Position numbers and translations under genes: made by a program
The notes under the pieces: model-generated
The model's database searches: none
What the model saw: only the letters and a program-made list of their open reading frames with translations
Told to the model about the DNA's origin: nothing
DNA from: Cavenderia fasciculata
Lineage: Eukaryota; Evosea; Eumycetozoa; Acytosteliales; Cavenderiaceae
Reading direction: 5' to 3'
DNA: 64,000 nt
Assembly: GCF_000203815.1 (NCBI RefSeq)
Contig: NW_004457718.1
Location: 496,001 to 560,000, forward strand
In this document: positions 47,967 to 57,922 of the stretch, piece by piece
How positions within the stretch are numbered: the stretch's first letter is position 1
How the letters are laid out: each line of letters opens with the position of its first letter

Positions 47967-48402
47967 AAATATGGAAATACATATCAATTTGAAACAACTG
48001 TAATAATAATAACAAATCACATAATAATAATAATAATATAAAATTAAAATAAATGAGAGAATAAAAATGTATTAAAAATCAATCAAAAAAAAAAAAAGAA
48101 AAAGAAAAGGAAAAAAAGAATATCCATAGATCAAAATGAACAAATATAGAATATCATATAGATATATAGAACCATATGGGTTAAAAAAATTATTATTCTA
48201 TATTTTAAAAAATGATTTCATTATCCAAATTTGGTGGTTTACAAATTCGTTTTTTTTGAATTGTTTTTCGGTTTTCTGTAAATAATAAAAAGTATTGGTG
48301 GATCAACCGTTAACGATTACGAATACCTATACCAAAAAGATTTTTATATATACATTTATAAAATTATAGATATGATTCAAAAAGAAGAAGAAGAAAAAGA
48401 AA
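47967..48402. other. AT-rich spacer, no gene seen
   Basis: Homopolymer and AAT-rich sequence between the decayed UBZ4 copy and the broken F-box gene. No feature was recognised. Confidence 0.4.
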
Positions 48403-50108
48403 GATTTAATTTATATTATCAATTCAATTCAAGATGATATAGATATTATTTGTTTATTATTGACATGCAAGAGATTATTCAATATTTTAAAGTTGACTAG
48501 ATTACCCATTCGATTCAAATAATATAATAAATAATTTGGTAATTTTGGATTTAATAAATTAGAATTGATTTACATTCAAGGTGATCAAAACTTGGAGGTA
48601 AACAGATTGACCGATAGGTGTCGGGATGACTCATCCACTGGGACCACCAATCAATTCTTTTTAAAATCATTCAAAACAATATTTAAACAATCGATTCAGC
48701 ATCATTTGGTCATTGGTGGAGTCACTTGGGGTGCAGGATCAGACAATGTAGCCAAATACAATCATCATTTTCAATCGTTGGACAATCATTTATTTGACAG
48801 AGTATTTTGTAAAAGTAAAACAGATATTGTAGAAATTCCAACCACCACTGGAAAGTTTGAATGTTTCTCAGTCTTGTCAAATACGATAATCTATCATTAG
48901 ACTTTTACGAAAAATATATGGAGGAATTTGTTTTTGACAATGTTGACGATAGCATCAAATCACTTGTACTACCAAAATCACTCAAGAGATTTGGAACCAA
49001 CGATCTTAGAATATTGGACGAGAACCATTTCAAGTATCCACCAACCCTAGAAACTTTAAAATTGTATTCTCCTCAATTGGTACTCACCCACCAAATCAAC
49101 AATGAAATCAAAGTGTATCCAGATTTCCCAACGACTCTTCGTTCGCTTACTCTATCGTACATACGTACTGAAATGCAAGATTATACTGGCCCAGTCGACT
49201 TTTCACTCAAACATCTTGGTCAATTAGAGTATTTGACAATTCGGTCTTGTCAAAAGGGAATTATTGGTAGAATTGACTTGCCAGATTCCGTCAAACATTT
49301 ATCAGTCAGATATATGCCATCTAGTGGAAACAGTCCTATTTCATTACCGCCAAATCTCCAATCACTTCATATCAATATGGAAATAATCAACTCACCTCTT
49401 CCAACGACAATCACCAATCTATCTTTATATTATTGTCCATACATTCAACCTGGATTCATCCCAATCAATGTTAAAAAATTACATCTTTCATTTGCTCATG
49501 TTCATAATGATTTGGTTAGAGGATCAATACCTTACAATGTAGAAGATTTAACCATTCAAAATTATATTCTACCCAATTCAACCACTTTATCATCATGTTT
49601 TCCAACAACCAATCTTGTTAAATTAACCATTAAAAAAAGTGATTTTAAAATGACACAACTTCCACCCAACCTACAATCCTATGTCATTCATTGGGGAAAT
49701 CCATCACTTCTTCCAACAGAGTATCCACCATCTTTAACTCATCTAACATTATCAGACATTCATTTAATTTGTAAAGCACCATCTACAATCAATCATTTAT
49801 CAGTTCAATTAAAATATGGTTCAACTATTACAATCATTCCAAACCCAATACCGAATAATATTAAAACCCTAGAATTGGATATTCAAAGAGAACATGATTA
49901 TAAATTATCATTGGATGAAATTCTACAATCTCAAATTGATACTATTAAATTATTTAATTTCTCAATTTCAATTAGAAAGTTTAAAGACCAATATCAAACT
50001 GTTCTATTTTTGGAAAAAGGATCATTATATGGTGCATTTTTAAATCGAAATCAAAAATATTATTTATCAATTCAAAAAGGTTTACCAACTATAGAAATAA
50101 ATAAATAA
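48403..50108 (+). pseudogene. F-box / FNIP-like LRR protein gene, interrupted
   Basis: A dictyostelid-style F-box (DLIYIINSIQDD then IDIICLLLTCKRLF) starts at 48403 in a frame with no upstream ATG. Two in-frame stops follow (about 48517 and 48529), then 48565..48870 continues in that frame (FGFNKLELIYIQGDQ). The frame shifts by one near 48870, and an uninterrupted 400-aa stretch runs to 50108. This stretch is a solenoid of ~22-residue lines with (L/I/F)P-x-x-(L/I)-x-x-L (LPPNLQSLHI, YPPSLTHLTL, IPNNIKTLEL), as in FNIP/LRR F-box proteins that recruit substrates to SCF ubiquitin ligases. Three lesions make a decaying gene the likely reading. Alternatively the 415-aa ORF from the ATG at 48861 may still be translated without the F-box. 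Confidence 0.65.
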
Positions 50109-50238
50109 TAATTAAATAAATAAACAATAATTAAATAATTAAATAAATAAATAATATTTTTAGTTGTACAAAATGGAATTACAATGGTACAAATTGTATA
50201 TATATTCCCCTCTTTATTATATTATCATCTTTTTTTGT

Positions 50239-50496
50239 TTAGAAAAGAAGTACAATGGATGAAATGGCAGCCAATGAAATCATTGAGGCCTTGATCATAC
50301 CAGCATCACCAGTGGTGTTGTCGGTTGTAGTGTCGGCGGTGGTGGTGTCGGCAGTAGATGTAGCAGAAGTAGTGTCGGTAGTGGTAGCAGAGGTTGTGTC
50401 GGCAGTAGTGGCAGAAGTAGTGTCGGCAGTGGTTGATGCAGTAGTAGAGGCGGTGGTAGCAGAGGTAGTATCAGCAGTGGTCGAGGCAGTGGTTGA
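50239..50496 (-). pseudogene. Ser/Thr/Asp-Ala repeat tail with GPI-anchor-like end
   Basis: On the minus strand, 85 codons are open from 50496 to a TAA at 50239-50241. They encode repeats of TTADTTSA type and end in ASMISLAAISSIVLLF. A Thr/Ser-rich stalk followed by a small-residue region and a terminal hydrophobic stretch is the usual pattern of GPI-anchored, O-glycosylated dictyostelid surface proteins. There is no ATG, signal peptide or acceptor AG upstream, so this looks like the 3' remnant of such a gene. The plus strand has an ATG-initiated frame (50255..50503) of Val/Ala repeats, which I regard as its shadow. Confidence 0.45.
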
Positions 50497-50616
50497 TTAT
50501 TAATTATATATATATATGAAATTATTGTGATTATTATTAATTATTAATATTATTAATTATTAATATTATTAATATTTGTTGATTGTGAATTGAAGAATGT
50601 ACATTTTATTTATATA

Positions 50617-51825
50617 TTAATCAAATGATAATGATGGTATGTTGGTGTCTGCACCAGATTGTTGAAACATTGTAAAATGGTGTTGAGCATTTCTTGGTTG
50701 GTATTTAATCCTTGGCCACTTGCCAATAGCAAGATTGGTGTTGATTTGTTGTTCCATTGTCTTATTAATGAAATTAAGAGGTTTGACATGATCAATGAAT
50801 TCTTTTCTAAAGTTGTTGCATTGGGGATCATCTGAACGAAAGTATGCGTTGAATGTGGAGCTAATAACAATAAGAAAGATAGTGTATAGACGACCAGCCT
50901 CTGGCTCGATATTGTGGAGTGCAATGATGAATGAGAGGTCACGAGTACGAGCTACTAGCAGTAGAGTGGCATAACTCAATGGAATCTTGCAGACTTTGTG
51001 GAGACACCTAATAGAGTTGATTTGTTTGTTTTGAATGGCCACCGTCATAGTATGTTCATTGAGTTGACGGTCAAAGTGATATTTAGATATAGGTTTTGCA
51101 AGCATTGGGATACATGAACCTGCATGCATATGTATTGTCTCGATAATATCTGCTATTCCATTCTTTGCCAAATATGAGAAATCTACACATTCTAGCCAAT
51201 TCTCTGTTGGGTCAAAGTCGATGAGATCGTCGAGTAGTTGAGCCAACAAATCAGTGCCAGTCATCGGCTGTATATGACCCCAATAATCCTTTTGTGGTTT
51301 GGCTGCTCGTGGAACCAACTCATTTTTGTAATGGTTTCTGTCGAGCATTGGAAACACCGACTTGGCATAGTTGTAAAACTCTACGTTATTTGATTTGATT
51401 ACGTGTTGCCAAGTATAGATGTTTGAAACTGATTGGATTGATTCGGGTCGCAACCCTCTTTCTTTCAAGAAATCAAACGCCCTACAATACAGCCATATGT
51501 CTCTATAGTTTCGTCTGTTGTATGATATGGCATCTATTACTGACGCAACAGGTATATCCTTGCAATAGGTATCATAATGAGATTTAAAGAGATCGACTGT
51601 GAGAAACTCACAATAAAAGATTGACACTATGTTATTGTTATTGCCTTTGCTTTTAATGAATTGTAATGGATCTTCCATGTACATTTTTATAGTCTTTGCA
51701 GCACTAGAGCTGATCAGAACTACCCGATCATCTTCTGATAGATAATCTTTAATCTTTGAACATATCAATCTTCTTAGCACTATGTTATTCCATACTCTTC
51801 TAAATAGTGTTTCATCAACCTTCAT
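50617..51825 (-). CDS. Ankyrin-like lineage-specific family, minus-arm copy 1
   Basis: Single exon, 402 aa from ATG 51825 (MKVDETLFRRVWNNIVLRRL). The other minus-arm genes begin MT(L/S)QFLGRQKN. Here that start (ATG at 51857-51859) is present but one base out of frame and stops after 13 codons, so the gene must use the internal Met or is damaged at its 5' end. Core blocks of the minus arm: ICSKIKDYLSEDDR, CEFLTVDLFKSHYD, NRRNYRDIWLYCRAFDFLK, NNVEFYNYAKSVFPM, LLAQLLDDLIDFDPTENWLE, AIQNKQINSIRCLHKV, LSFIIALHNIEPEAGRLYTI, FRKEFIDHVKPLNFI, ending NIPSLSFD. Function unknown. It is the last gene of the minus array and the one nearest the UBZ4 and F-box region. Confidence 0.82.
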   Translation of the reverse strand: MKVDETLFRRVWNNIVLRRLICSKIKDYLSEDDRVVLISSSAAKTIKMYMEDPLQFIKSKGNNNNIVSIFYCEFLTVDLFKSHYDTYCKDIPVASVIDAISYNRRNYRDIWLYCRAFDFLKERGLRPESIQSVSNIYTWQHVIKSNNVEFYNYAKSVFPMLDRNHYKNELVPRAAKPQKDYWGHIQPMTGTDLLAQLLDDLIDFDPTENWLECVDFSYLAKNGIADIIETIHMHAGSCIPMLAKPISKYHFDRQLNEHTMTVAIQNKQINSIRCLHKVCKIPLSYATLLLVARTRDLSFIIALHNIEPEAGRLYTIFLIVISSTFNAYFRSDDPQCNNFRKEFIDHVKPLNFINKTMEQQINTNLAIGKWPRIKYQPRNAQHHFTMFQQSGADTNIPSLSFD

Positions 51826-51907
51826 TATTCTTTTGTCTTCCTAAGAATTGTAATGTCATCTAAATATATATATATTATTATTATTATTAATCCTATTATT
51901 ATTTATC

Positions 51908-51930
51908 TGTATCTCCTTATCATCTACTGA
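51908..51930 (-). promoter_or_regulatory. Conserved 5' leader element, copy 1
   Basis: On the minus strand it reads TCAGTAGATGATAAGGAGATACA-like (consensus core CGATGATAAGGAGATACA), about 50 nt upstream of the out-of-frame ATG at 51859. Related elements precede five other minus-arm genes. Confidence 0.5.
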
Positions 51931-52100
51931 TTTGCTTTTCGTGCTTCAGGGCACATGCAAAGCGAAGATGCTTTTGATCAAAAAAAATGTCTTTATTCTT
52001 AGAGAATCATATCTTCTTCTTTTCTCTTTAAAAAAAGATAAAATAAATAATTAAATAATAATATTGTTTGGATTTAATGATTGTACATTTCATTTATATA

Positions 52101-53363
52101 TTAATCAAATGATAATGATGGTATATTGGTGTCGTCACCAGATTGTTGAAATATTGTAAAATGGTGTTGAGCATTTCTTGGTTGGTATTTGATCCTTGGC
52201 CACTTGCCAATAGAAAAATCGGTGTTGATTTGTTGTTCCAGTATCTTATTAATGAAATTAAGAGGTTTAACATGATCGATGAATTCTTTTCTAAAGATAT
52301 AGCATTGGGGATCATTTGGTGGAAAGTGTAGGCCGAAATTGAAGCTAACTACATGAAGAAAGATAGTATATAGACGGCCAGCTTCAGGCTCGATATTATG
52401 CAATGCAATGATGAATGGGAGGTCACAGGTACGAGCTACCAGCATTAGATTTGCATGACTCAATGGAATATTGAAAACTTTGTAGAGACACCGAATTGAG
52501 TTGATTTGTTTGTTTTGGATAGCCACCATCATTGTGTGTTCATTGAGTTGACGGCCACTTTGACTTTGATATTTAGATATATATTTAGGTTTTACAAGCA
52601 TTGGGATACATGAGCCTGCATGCTTATGTATAGTCTCGAGGATATCTACTAATCCATTCTCTGCCAAATACGAGAAATTAACGCGCTCTAACCAATTCTC
52701 GGTTGGATCCAAGTCGATAAGATCGTCGAGTAATTGAGCCAATAAATCAGTGCCAGGCAATCGATGTACACTTTTACTCCAAGGATCATTTTCTGGTTGT
52801 GTTGCTATTGGAACCAAATCATCTAGGAAATGGTGTCTCTCGAGCATTGGAAGCACCGATTTGGCATAGTTGTAAAACTCTACGTTATTTGATTTGATTA
52901 CGTTTCGCCAAGTATAGATGCTTGTCATTGATTCAGGCTTTATACCTCTGTCTTTGAAAATATCAAACGCCCTACGAAACAACCATGTGTCTATATAGCT
53001 TCTTCTGTTGACTGATAAGGCATCTATTACTGCTGCAACAGGTACTTTTGAGCAATAGGTATCAAAATACATCATACAGAGATCGACTGTGAGGCACTCA
53101 CAATAAAAGAGTGACAATATGCTATTGTTATTGCTTTTAATGAATTGTGATGGATCAGCCTTGTACCTTTCTATAACCTTTGCAGGGCCAGTGATCAAAG
53201 CAACACGATCCTCTTTTGATAGATAATCTTTAATCTTTGAACATATCAACCTTTGTAGCACTATGTTATTCCATACTCTTCGAAATAGTGTTTCATCTAT
53301 CTTTGTCTTTACTTTTTCATCATTATTCTTATTCTTTTGTCTTCCTAAGATTTGTAATGTCAT
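52101..53363 (-). CDS. Ankyrin-like lineage-specific family, minus-arm copy 2
   Basis: Single exon, 420 aa. It opens MTLQILGRQKNKNNDEKVKTKIDETLFRR, split here as an Asn/Lys-rich linker plus the core RVWNNIVLQRLICSKIKDYL. Distinctive points are CMMYFDTYCSKVPVA replacing the usual LFKSHYDTYCKE, and RSYIDTWLFRRAFDIFKDRGI. The C-terminal pair AIQNKQINSIRCLYKV / LPFIIALHNIEPEAGRLYTI is intact and the tail ends DDTNIPSLSFD. The start lies just after TTTAG, leaving open a short 5' untranslated intron common to the minus arm. Confidence 0.85.
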   Translation of the reverse strand: MTLQILGRQKNKNNDEKVKTKIDETLFRRVWNNIVLQRLICSKIKDYLSKEDRVALITGPAKVIERYKADPSQFIKSNNNSILSLFYCECLTVDLCMMYFDTYCSKVPVAAVIDALSVNRRSYIDTWLFRRAFDIFKDRGIKPESMTSIYTWRNVIKSNNVEFYNYAKSVLPMLERHHFLDDLVPIATQPENDPWSKSVHRLPGTDLLAQLLDDLIDLDPTENWLERVNFSYLAENGLVDILETIHKHAGSCIPMLVKPKYISKYQSQSGRQLNEHTMMVAIQNKQINSIRCLYKVFNIPLSHANLMLVARTCDLPFIIALHNIEPEAGRLYTIFLHVVSFNFGLHFPPNDPQCYIFRKEFIDHVKPLNFINKILEQQINTDFSIGKWPRIKYQPRNAQHHFTIFQQSGDDTNIPSLSFD

Positions 53364-53388
53364 CTAAATATTCTTCTTATTATTTATC

Positions 53389-53411
53389 TGTATCTCCTTA
53401 GCATCGACTGA
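53389..53411 (-). promoter_or_regulatory. Conserved 5' leader element, copy 2
   Basis: Same core as the other copies with one substitution (GATGCTAAGG for GATGATAAGG), about 26 nt upstream of the ATG of minus-arm copy 2. Confidence 0.5.
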
Positions 53412-53528
53412 GCAGCTGATTTGAAATGATCATCCATTTGCACAAAGAAAGATATTTAAAAAAAATTGATTTTACGAAAAAAAAAAAAGACAAATAATAA
53501 TTATATTGTTTGATTAAAGAATATACAT

Positions 53529-54785
53529 TTATATATCATCAAATGATAATGATGGTATGTTGGTGTTGTCACCATATCGTTGAAATATTGCAAAATGTTG
53601 TTGAGTATTTGCTGGTTGGTTTTTGTTTCTTGGATGCTTGCCAATAGCAAGATTGGTGTTGATTTGTTGCTCCAGTATCTTATCAATGAAATTAAGAGGT
53701 TTAACATGATTGATGAATTCTGTTCTAAAGTTATTGCATCGGAGATCATTTGGTGGAAAGTATAAGTTGAATCTAAAGTTAATGACATGAAGAAAGATAG
53801 TGTATAGACGACCAGCTTCAGGCTCGATATTGTGCAGTGCAATGATGAATGAGAGGTCACATGTACGAGCCACTGCCATTAGAGTTGCAAAACTGAATGG
53901 AACCTTGTTGACAAGGTAGAGACGCCTAATCGAGTCGATTTTTCTGTGTTGGATGGCTACGATCATAGTATATTCATCGAAATGTGGGGGTACTTTTGAA
54001 TTACATGGAATGAATGGACCTGCATGAGCCACGATCGTCTCTAGAATATTTACCGATCCATTCTCTGCCAAATATGAGAAATCTACACACTCTAACCAAT
54101 TCTCTGTTGGGTTCAAGTCGATGAGATCGTCGAGTAATTGAGCCAACAATTCAGTTCCAGGATGAGGGTGGATAGTGTAACTCCAAGTATTTACCCTCGT
54201 TGGAGATTTGGCTGCTAATGGAACCACAGAGCATTTTATTCTTAAGAACTCGGGCATTGGAAACACCGATTTTACATAGTTGTACAAATCTACATTATTT
54301 GATTCGATTACATTTCGCCACATATGGATAGTTGCCATTGATTCAGGCTCCATACCTCTTTCTTTCAAGTAATCAAATACACTACGAAACAGCCATATGT
54401 CTCTATAGTTTCGTCTGTTGAGTGACAAAACTTCTAAAGCTGTTGAAATACGTATTTCCTTACAATGGGTATTAAAATACGATTTAAAGAGATCGACTGT
54501 GAGAAACTCACAACCAAAGAGAGCATATTCACGCCTGTCCTTGAAGAGAGAGCTCTGAATGAATTGAAATGGATCAGCCTGGTACCTTTCTATGTCACTT
54601 GCAGCTCCAGGTTTGGTAAGAAGAGCACGATCCTCTTTTGATAGATAATCTTTAATCTTTGAACATATCATTCTTTTTAACACTATGTTATTCCATACTC
54701 TTCTAAATAGTATTTCATCAATCTTTGTCTTTACTTTTTCATCATCATCAATATTCTTTTTTCTTCCTAAGAACTTTAATTTCAT
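53529..54785 (-). CDS. Ankyrin-like lineage-specific family, minus-arm copy 3
   Basis: Single exon, 418 aa. The start is MKLKFLGRKKNIDDDEK, a variant of the MTLQFLGRQKN leader. One of the more diverged minus-arm members: FRSVFDYLKERGMEPESMATI in the middle block, NNVDLYNYVKSVFPMP, and AIQHRKIDSIRRLYLV in place of AIQNKQIESIRCLYKV. The HNIEPEAGRLYTIFLHV block is unchanged, marking it as the most constrained part of the family. It ends IPSLSFDDI. Confidence 0.84.
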   Translation of the reverse strand: MKLKFLGRKKNIDDDEKVKTKIDEILFRRVWNNIVLKRMICSKIKDYLSKEDRALLTKPGAASDIERYQADPFQFIQSSLFKDRREYALFGCEFLTVDLFKSYFNTHCKEIRISTALEVLSLNRRNYRDIWLFRSVFDYLKERGMEPESMATIHMWRNVIESNNVDLYNYVKSVFPMPEFLRIKCSVVPLAAKSPTRVNTWSYTIHPHPGTELLAQLLDDLIDLNPTENWLECVDFSYLAENGSVNILETIVAHAGPFIPCNSKVPPHFDEYTMIVAIQHRKIDSIRRLYLVNKVPFSFATLMAVARTCDLSFIIALHNIEPEAGRLYTIFLHVINFRFNLYFPPNDLRCNNFRTEFINHVKPLNFIDKILEQQINTNLAIGKHPRNKNQPANTQQHFAIFQRYGDNTNIPSLSFDDI

Positions 54786-54825
54786 CTAAATATATATAGA
54801 TATATTATTATTATTATTAATTATC

Positions 54826-54847
54826 TTTATCTCCTTATCATCGACTG
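54826..54847 (-). promoter_or_regulatory. Conserved 5' leader element, copy 3
   Basis: Core CGATGATAAGGAGATA is complete on the minus strand; it lies about 41 nt upstream of the ATG of minus-arm copy 3, with an ATT/TATA run between. Confidence 0.5.
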
Positions 54848-54939
54848 CTTTGAAATGAAGAAGATCATGCGATAAAAAAACAAAAAAAAAAAGACATATA
54901 AATAAAATAATAATATCGTTGGATTAAAGAATGTATATA

Positions 54940-56181
54940 TTAATCAAATGATAATGATGGTATATTGGTGTCTTTATCAGATTGTTGAAACATTGTAAGA
55001 TATTGTTGGGTATTTGTTGTTGGTTGGTATTTGATCCTTGGCCACTTGCCAATAGCGTTATAATTGATGATTTGTTGCTCCAATCTCTTATCAATGAAAT
55101 TAAGAGGTTTAACATGATCGATGAATTCTTTTCTAAAATCTTTGCATTGGGAATCATTTGAATGGACGTATGCGTTGAATGTGGAGCTAACTACATGAAT
55201 AAAGATAGTGTATAGACGACCTGCTCCTGGCTCGATATTGTGGAGTGCAATGATGAATGAGAGGTCACAAGAACGAGCTGCGAGTAATAGAGTCTCGTAA
55301 CTCAATGGAATCTTGAAGACTTTGTAGAGACAACGAATAGATTCGATTTGTTTTTGTTGGATGGCTACTTTCATTGTTCCTTCATTGAGTTGATGACCCA
55401 AGCGATAATTTGGAGGTTTTACAGTCAATGGGATACATGGAGCTGCATGCATATGTATTGTCTCGAGGATATCTACTAATCCATTATATGCCAAATACGA
55501 GAAATCTACATACTCTAGCCAATTCTCGGTTGGATCCAAATCGATGAGATCGCCGAGTAATTGAGCCAACACAGCAGTACCAGGTATTGATGGAAGGATA
55601 CCTACACCCCAATGATCTCGTTGTGTTGCATATGAAACCAAGTAGTTTTTGAAATGGTGTCTCTCGAGCATTGGAAGCACCGACTTTGCATAGTTGTACA
55701 ACTCGACATTATTTGATTTGATTACGTTTCGCCAAGTATAGATGCTTGATAATGATGCGGGTTTTATACCTCTGTCTTTCAAGATATCAATTACCCTACG
55801 AAACAGCCATGTGTCTCTACTGTGTCGGTTGTTGTGTGAAAAGGCCTCTATTACCTCTAAAATACTTGTTTCCTTGCAATAGGTATCAAAATGCAATTTA
55901 AAGAGATCGGCCGTGAGAAACTCACAATCAAAGATTGACAATAGTCGATTACTTTGAACGAATTGTAATGTATCAGCCTTGTACCTTTCTATAGTCTTTG
56001 CAGCACTAGAGCTGATCAGAACTGCCCGATCTTCTTTTGATAGATAATCTTTAATCTTTGAACATATCAATCTTCTTAGCACTATGTTATTCCAAACTCT
56101 TCTAAATAATGTTTCATCAACCTTTGTCTTTACTTTTACATCATCATCATTCTTTTGTCTTCCTAAGAATTGTAATGTCAT
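54940..56181 (-). CDS. Ankyrin-like lineage-specific family, minus-arm copy 4
   Basis: Single exon, 413 aa, starting MTLQFLGRQKNDDDVKVKT. It carries the variant middle block EVIEAFSHNNRHSRDTWLFRRVIDILK (short form shared only with copy 5), so copies 4 and 5 are sister genes or have exchanged sequence. HNIEPGAGRLYTI replaces the consensus Glu by Gly. The tail reads NTQQYLTMFQQSDKDTNIPSLSFD. Confidence 0.85.
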   Translation of the reverse strand: MTLQFLGRQKNDDDVKVKTKVDETLFRRVWNNIVLRRLICSKIKDYLSKEDRAVLISSSAAKTIERYKADTLQFVQSNRLLSIFDCEFLTADLFKLHFDTYCKETSILEVIEAFSHNNRHSRDTWLFRRVIDILKDRGIKPASLSSIYTWRNVIKSNNVELYNYAKSVLPMLERHHFKNYLVSYATQRDHWGVGILPSIPGTAVLAQLLGDLIDLDPTENWLEYVDFSYLAYNGLVDILETIHMHAAPCIPLTVKPPNYRLGHQLNEGTMKVAIQQKQIESIRCLYKVFKIPLSYETLLLAARSCDLSFIIALHNIEPGAGRLYTIFIHVVSSTFNAYVHSNDSQCKDFRKEFIDHVKPLNFIDKRLEQQIINYNAIGKWPRIKYQPTTNTQQYLTMFQQSDKDTNIPSLSFD

Positions 56182-56218
56182 CTAAATATATAGATATATA
56201 ATATTATTATTAATTATT

Positions 56219-56240
56219 TGTATCTCCTATCATAGACCGA
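56219..56240 (-). promoter_or_regulatory. Conserved 5' leader element, copy 4
   Basis: Degenerate version with a one-base deletion in the TAAGG part, about 40 nt upstream of the ATG of minus-arm copy 4. Confidence 0.4.
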
Positions 56241-56509
56241 TTTGCTTTTCGAAATGAAGATGAGTTCTGCACAACAAAGGTCAAAATTGTTTTCAAATGC
56301 TCTATTACTAAGTGTCATTATTATTCTTAGTACTATTAATAATCATTTATCTATGTCATTGTTATTATTATTGTTGTTATGTTCACCTCTCCGATGGCAG
56401 GCGTTACCAACAAACAAACACCTTACCGTTTGGATAGATAGCCAAACTCAACAAGAAGTTATTCTTTATTTTTAGATTGGATCGAGCCCTTGCAGAATGT
56501 ACATTTCAT

Positions 56510-57760
56510 TTATATATCATCAAATGATAATAATGGAATGTTGGTGTCATCACTAGATTGTTGTTGAAACATTGCAAAATGTTGTTGGATATATGTTGGT
56601 TGGTAATCGAGCCTTGGCCACTGCCTTAAATCAACATAATTGTTGTTGATTTGTCGTTGCAGTCTCTTGTGAATGTAATTAAGGGGTTTAACATGATTGA
56701 TGAATGCTTCTCTAAAGTTTTCGCATCTAAAATCATCTGCATGGAGATATACATTGAATTTGGAGCTAATAGCAAGAAGAAAGATAGTGTATAGACGACC
56801 TGCTGCAGGCTCGATATTATTCAATGCAATGATGAATGGGAGGTCACAGGTACGAGCTGCTGCCATTAGGGCCTTGTGACTCAATGGAATCTTGAAGGAT
56901 TTGTAGAGACACTTAATAGATTCGATTCGTTTTCTTTGGATGACCAGCATCATTGTCCGTTCATTGAGTTGACGACCAAGGCTATATTGGGAATAAGGTT
57001 TTGCAAGATAGGGGATACACGGCATTGCATACATCGCTATAGTCTCGAGGATATCTACTTTTTCCATCAGTGCCAAATACGAGAAATCTACACACTCTAA
57101 CCAATTCTCTGTTGGGTCCAAGTCGATGAGATCTTGGAGTAGTTCAGCCAACACATCAGTGCCAGTCAATGGATAGATAGTTTTATTCCAACTATATGGC
57201 ATGGCTGCTCGTGGAACCAAATCTTTTTTGATAGACTCTCTAGTGGGCATTGGAAGTACCGACTTTACATAGTTGTACAAATCTACATTATTTGATTCGA
57301 TCACGTGTCGCCAAGTATTAACGGTTGACATTGATTCGGGTTTTATACCTCTGTCTTTCAAGATATCGATTACCCTACGAAACAACCATGTGTCTCTACT
57401 GTGTCGGTTGTTGTGTGAAAAGGCATCCATTACTTCTGAAATACTTGTTTCCTTGCAATAGGTATCAAAATGCAATTTAAAGAGATCGACTGTGAGAAAC
57501 TCACAATAAAAGATTGCTACGAGGCTACCGTAATTGCTTCTAATGAATTGTGTTATGTCAGCCTTGTACATCTCTATGTTACTTGCAGCACCCGATCTAA
57601 TCAACGCAGCACGATCTTTTGTTGATAGATAATCTTTAATCTTTGAACATATCAATCTTTGTAATACCTTGTTATTCCAAACTCTTCTAAATAATGTTTC
57701 ATCAATCTTTACTTTTTCATCATTCTTATTCTTTTGTCTTCCTAAGAATTGTAATGTCAT
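56510..57760 (-). CDS. Ankyrin-like lineage-specific family, minus-arm copy 5
   Basis: Single exon, 416 aa. It starts MTLQFLGRQKNKNDEK and lacks four residues of the linker present in its neighbours. Core NKVLQRLICSKIKDYLSTKDR. It shares the FSHNNRHSRDTWLFRR block with copy 4. The C-terminal half is more diverged (VIQRKRIESIKCLYKS; ALNNIEPAAGRLYTI; FREAFINHVKPLNYI), suggesting relaxed or different constraint. It ends IPLLSFDDI. Confidence 0.84.
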   Translation of the reverse strand: MTLQFLGRQKNKNDEKVKIDETLFRRVWNNKVLQRLICSKIKDYLSTKDRAALIRSGAASNIEMYKADITQFIRSNYGSLVAIFYCEFLTVDLFKLHFDTYCKETSISEVMDAFSHNNRHSRDTWLFRRVIDILKDRGIKPESMSTVNTWRHVIESNNVDLYNYVKSVLPMPTRESIKKDLVPRAAMPYSWNKTIYPLTGTDVLAELLQDLIDLDPTENWLECVDFSYLALMEKVDILETIAMYAMPCIPYLAKPYSQYSLGRQLNERTMMLVIQRKRIESIKCLYKSFKIPLSHKALMAAARTCDLPFIIALNNIEPAAGRLYTIFLLAISSKFNVYLHADDFRCENFREAFINHVKPLNYIHKRLQRQINNNYVDLRQWPRLDYQPTYIQQHFAMFQQQSSDDTNIPLLSFDDI

Positions 57761-57789
57761 CTAAATATATATTATTATTATTATTTATT

Positions 57790-57812
57790 TGTATCTCCTT
57801 ATCATCGACTGA
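57790..57812 (-). promoter_or_regulatory. Conserved 5' leader element, copy 5
   Basis: Complete consensus core, about 30 nt upstream of the ATG of minus-arm copy 5. Confidence 0.5.
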
Positions 57813-57922
57813 TTTCCTTTAGTGCTCCACAGTGCATAACAAGTGAAGAAGATGAGAAAAAATAAAAAAAAGACAATAATTAAATAATAGTATTGTTGGA
57901 TTAGAATTTAAAGAATGTACAT

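Noticed and set aside
50255-50503. Plus-strand Val/Ala repeat protein
   Set aside because: Monotonous composition; the opposite strand gives a more sensible mucin/GPI-type reading, so it is treated as a shadow.
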